Assembly (NCBI GenBank): GCA_030018795.1
Contig: JASEHA010000101.1
Span: forward strand, 1 to 7,543
From: a bacterium
Lineage (GTDB): Bacteria > UBA9089 > CG2-30-40-21
Length of the DNA stretch: 7,543 nucleotides
Direction: 5' to 3'
Part shown: positions 5,841-7,543 of the stretch, piece by piece
Layout of the letters: each line of letters opens with the position of its first letter
Position numbering within the stretch: position 1 is the first letter of the stretch
Notes under the pieces: generated by a model
The model's input: only the letters and a program-made list of their open reading frames with translations
Databases searched by the model: none
Told to the model about the DNA's origin: nothing
Position numbers and translations under genes: made by a program

Positions 5841-5866
5841 AGCACAGGCAAGGATGCCTGTGCTAC
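5841..5866 (-). repeat. REP-like hairpin upstream of rodZ
   Basis: On the minus strand: GTAG (5866-5863), CACAGGCA, loop TCCT, TGCCTGTG and two more paired bases; the full stem is 10 bp (5841-5850 with 5855-5864). It lies in the 114-base gap between the FN3 gene stop and rodZ; the remainder of that gap holds only the rodZ ribosome site. Confidence 0.75.
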
Positions 5867-5900
5867 CATAAACATAGGTCTTATATGACGTATTAACTTT

Positions 5901-7151
5901 TCACTTTTTAACAATCCCTATCTTGCCTGTCCGAACACGTCCACCGTCACCTTTGAGCAGGTACAGATAAATCCCGCTGGCAATTCCCCAATCTTTTGGA
6001 GTCCACTGATATGTCCCATCCGGTGCATCTGCTTCAAGGACAAGCTCACCAGCAATGTTATAGATACAGATATGCGTATTTGCTAACAATTTGTTAAAAC
6101 ACACAACCCCATCTCCAATCAATGGGTTGGGATAAACACTGGCATTGTCAAGATCTTTCACCGGAGTAGCACGGTAACTAATCCCTTGCGAATAGTTATG
6201 CACCCCATCATAGGTAAATATTCGATAATAATATGTGACACCGTTTGTCAATATTTCATCTGTCCATGTTGTAGTGTTTGTAGACACACAGACCACCACA
6301 CTATCAGTAACGGTTGCATTAATTGTATATGTTTGCCTGGCTGTAAGGGTAGCCTGCGGATAATTCACTTCACTACGCAGGATGATCATGCCAGTAATAC
6401 CAGCAGATTGCACAGGCATTGTCAATCCTATCTGAACACGACCATTGCCAGGGACAACACGGGGTGTAGAAATATCTGGCGGAGCAGCATTATCACCAGT
6501 AAGGCTGAGGGTGCCTGTATCGATAGGATTTTTGGTTATATCATCTATTGTTATTGTCCCTGCAGCCATTCCATCCCCTGCTGCATCTATCTCGATAATC
6601 AGTGAATCACCTAAAGAATATTGGAAAGAGCTGTATCCGTCTATACTGCGAAAATCAGCAAGAGAGATAGTCCACGGGCTATTTTTACCGACTATTGTTG
6701 ATAGTGTGTTATATTTGGTTCCACTGGTTGTTTTGAGCCTTGCATAAACAATCGACCCCTCAGCCAAAATGGCTGTCTCTTGAAAATATACCTTTCCAAA
6801 AGCGATCATCCCACTTTGGGGAGACAACATCGGAGCAGTAGTAATGGTAGATATGCTGCCCCTAACACCATTTGATATAGCCTGATAATAATAGGTTGTT
6901 GTCCCTGAAAGTGATGCAATGGGCACATAATGTGTATCATCAACAGTTTCCTGCCCCCGTTCATCATACGCTTTCATATTCAAGCAAGAAGCATTTGTCC
7001 CATACTCAATCCAGCCCTTCTCTAATGCAGCAGTTGTCCATGAAACAGTAAATGTCTTATCAGTAACATTAGTTACCGTAGTCGTTCCTCCAAATGCAGC
7101 AGTGCTGCCAGCCAAACTCAATATTAAGACACAGGACAAGATATACTTCAT
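5901..7151 (-). CDS. Secreted fibronectin type III protein with C-terminal FlgD/Por-like tail
   Basis: A 416-aa protein of no recognised specific name. Residues 1-19 are a Sec signal peptide (MKY, hydrophobic ILSCVLILSLAG, cleavage probably near STAA). About 24-106 is an FN3-like domain (FTVSWTT, IEYGT, TTYYYQAIS). About 113-215 is a beta-rich segment (GKVYFQETAILAEGSIVYARL) resembling carboxypeptidase-regulatory-like modules. About 225-329 is a second FN3 (TYYYRIFTYDG). From 333 to 416 there is a tail with VYPNPL (339-344), IYNIAGELV (363-371) and ASGIYLYLLK (391-400), the pattern of FlgD Ig-like and type IX sorting-like domains. It is likely exported and surface-bound or released. ATG at 7151 is preferred over an in-frame GTG at 7163 because GGAGG lies just before it. 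A sigma-70 promoter sits about 140 bases upstream. Function is unknown; a structural or adhesive role is inference. Confidence 0.85.
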   Translation of the reverse strand: MKYILSCVLILSLAGSTAAFGGTTTVTNVTDKTFTVSWTTAALEKGWIEYGTNASCLNMKAYDERGQETVDDTHYVPIASLSGTTTYYYQAISNGVRGSISTITTAPMLSPQSGMIAFGKVYFQETAILAEGSIVYARLKTTSGTKYNTLSTIVGKNSPWTISLADFRSIDGYSSFQYSLGDSLIIEIDAAGDGMAAGTITIDDITKNPIDTGTLSLTGDNAAPPDISTPRVVPGNGRVQIGLTMPVQSAGITGMIILRSEVNYPQATLTARQTYTINATVTDSVVVCVSTNTTTWTDEILTNGVTYYYRIFTYDGVHNYSQGISYRATPVKDLDNASVYPNPLIGDGVVCFNKLLANTHICIYNIAGELVLEADAPDGTYQWTPKDWGIASGIYLYLLKGDGGRVRTGKIGIVKK

Positions 7152-7163
7152 TGCAACCTCCAC
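7152..7163 (-). promoter_or_regulatory. Ribosome binding site fixing the FN3 protein start
   Basis: GGAGG on the minus strand lies about 5 bases before ATG at 7151. The in-frame GTG at 7163 overlaps this site and would add four residues (MEVA) ahead of a normal signal peptide, so it is unlikely to be the start. Confidence 0.7.
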
Positions 7164-7171
7164 CTTAAAAT

Positions 7172-7192
7172 GTAGTGAGCACCTTCAGGTGC
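7172..7192 (+). repeat. Weak REP-like hairpin in the FN3 gene leader
   Basis: GTAG at 7172-7175, three bases, then GCACC, loop TTCA, GGTGC (7179-7192). The foot-plus-hairpin layout fits the other elements, but the spacer is longer and the loop differs. It lies just upstream of the FN3 ribosome site. Confidence 0.4.
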
Positions 7193-7255
7193 GTCTTGAA
7201 TGTATGATAGCATCGATGCATTATTATATCGGGTCTAAAAGGCCCTCATTACAGT

Positions 7256-7270
7256 TGTCCCTATGGGACA
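7256..7270. other. Perfect short hairpin in the FN3 gene leader
   Basis: TGTCCC (7256-7261), TAT, GGGACA (7265-7270) form a 6-bp stem with a 3-base loop in the predicted 140-base leader of the FN3 gene. No GTAR foot is present, so it is kept apart from the REP-like elements. No known riboswitch pattern is recognised. Confidence 0.4.
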
Positions 7271-7299
7271 TTCTGTCTAAGGTTAGAACAAGTGCTATT

Positions 7300-7329
7300 A
7301 TTTTACCATTTTTTTTATGCTTCTGTCAA
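7300..7329 (-). promoter_or_regulatory. Sigma-70-type promoter for the FN3 gene
   Basis: On the minus strand TTGACA (7329-7324), 18-base spacer, TAAAAT (7305-7300). Transcription would start near 7293 and give a leader of about 140 bases before the ATG at 7151. The -35 box is a perfect match and the -10 box has one mismatch. Confidence 0.65.
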
Positions 7330-7336
7330 GTATTTA

Positions 7337-7366
7337 TTGACAATTCCTTAAGCATAATGTTATAAT
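7337..7366 (+). promoter_or_regulatory. Consensus sigma-70-type promoter pointing right
   Basis: TTGACA (7337-7342), 18-base spacer, TATAAT (7361-7366): both boxes are perfect. It is divergent to the promoter at 7300-7329, with 7 bases between the -35 boxes. A 9-bp inverted repeat (TTGACAATT at 7337-7345, AATTGTCAA at 7364-7372) brackets it and could be an operator. No gene begins in the remaining 170 bases. Confidence 0.6.
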
Positions 7367-7380
7367 TGTCAATATGGTTT

Positions 7381-7400
7381 GTAATCGCTCAGCAAGCGAT
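7381..7400 (+). repeat. Weak REP-like hairpin right of the divergent promoters
   Basis: GTAA (7381-7384), then a 6-bp stem counting the last A of the foot (7384-7389 with 7395-7400) and loop CAGCA. The foot matches the family but the loop does not. In a rightward transcript it would lie near the 5' end. Confidence 0.35.
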
Positions 7401-7409
7401 GGGAAGATT

Positions 7410-7430
7410 AACCACAGAGGTCACAGAGAA
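7410..7430. repeat. CCACAGAGG-type dispersed repeat fragment
   Basis: Two imperfect units, CCACAGAGG and TCACAGAGA, lie in tandem within an A-rich stretch. This motif recurs between genes in many environmental bacterial genomes. No open frame of note covers 7373-7543, which appears to hold only repeats. Confidence 0.45.
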
Positions 7431-7462
7431 ATTTACAAAAGGACATAGAAAAGAAAATTAAA

Positions 7463-7503
7463 ACTCGATGTTCAAGTTTTTACTGGTGACTGGTGCTCTG
7501 GAC
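7463..7503 (-). repeat. Inverted copy of the left-edge repeat, with CTGGTG units
   Basis: ACTCGATGTTCAAG (7463-7476) is the exact reverse complement of 99-112. It is followed by CTGGTG at 7483 and 7490 and CTGGA at 7498. The 12-mer CTGGTGCTCTGG at 7490-7501 is also found at 71-82 in the same orientation, so the two edge repeats are composites assembled differently. Confidence 0.75.
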
Positions 7504-7543
7504 TGATTGCAACGTCTTTCATGTCTCTTATTGTGTACTACTT

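Noticed and set aside
6186..6747. Plus-strand open frames opposite the FN3 gene
   Set aside because: Cys- and Ile-rich translations with no domain; antisense shadows of the well-supported minus-strand gene.
7152..7292. FN3 gene leader as a riboswitch
   Set aside because: It has two short hairpins but no conserved core of any riboswitch class that I recognise.

Overview
The window is a bacterial chromosomal segment of moderate GC in which all eight convincing genes lie on the minus strand. Read in transcription order (right to left) they are: a secreted fibronectin-type-III protein with a C-terminal YPNP/FlgD-like tail (5901-7151), a RodZ-like HTH membrane protein (4779-5786), pgsA (3892-4521), pgpA (3441-3911, overlapping pgsA), a carbon-nitrogen hydrolase resembling N-carbamoylputrescine amidase (2542-3366), nadC (1682-2527, TTG start), a Tat-signal DUF362 protein (676-1596) and accB (128-604). 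No tRNA, rRNA, CRISPR array, transposase gene or prophage gene is visible.

The source is probably an uncultured Gram-negative-type lineage. The YPNP-type tail on a Sec-exported FN3 protein is typical of FCB-group and candidate-phylum genomes (Omnitrophota-, Desantisbacteria- or Poribacteria-like). The intergenic DNA full of short palindromes and dispersed CTGGTG and CCACAGAGG motifs also fits such genomes. This placement is inference and I would not name a phylum firmly.

Functionally the genes are mostly envelope and core metabolism. PgsA and PgpA carry out consecutive steps of phosphatidylglycerol synthesis and are translationally overlapped. RodZ (cell-shape scaffold) sits directly upstream of pgsA, as in the rodZ/ymfM-pgsA arrangement of many Gram-positives. 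AccB carries biotin for acetyl-CoA carboxylase, which feeds the same lipid pathway. NadC belongs to de novo NAD synthesis and the hydrolase probably to polyamine or carbamoyl/amide metabolism. No accC is visible in the 127 bases after accB.

The most unusual content is between the genes. Six short hairpins at 621-671 (two, head to head), 1660-1680, 3409-3430, 4759-4782 and 5841-5866 share one architecture: a GTAG or GTAA tetranucleotide at the 5' foot, a 7-10 bp stem, and in five of six a TCC loop. The stems differ but stay paired. This is the architecture of REP elements mobilised by RAYT/Y1 transposases. They occupy every intergenic gap of appreciable size on the gene-bearing side of the window, and one supplies the rodZ stop codon. 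Two weaker look-alikes lie at 7172-7192 and 7381-7400.

Other non-coding features are a divergent pair of near-consensus sigma-70 promoters (7300-7366), one driving the FN3 gene and the other, with perfect -35 and -10 boxes, pointing right into a stretch with no gene. There is also a diverged repeat cluster between rodZ and pgsA, and related repeat sequences at the two ends of the window (99-112 and 7463-7476 in inverted orientation). Two in-frame 9-base tandem repeats lie inside genes, at the N-terminus of AccB and at the pgsA/pgpA junction.
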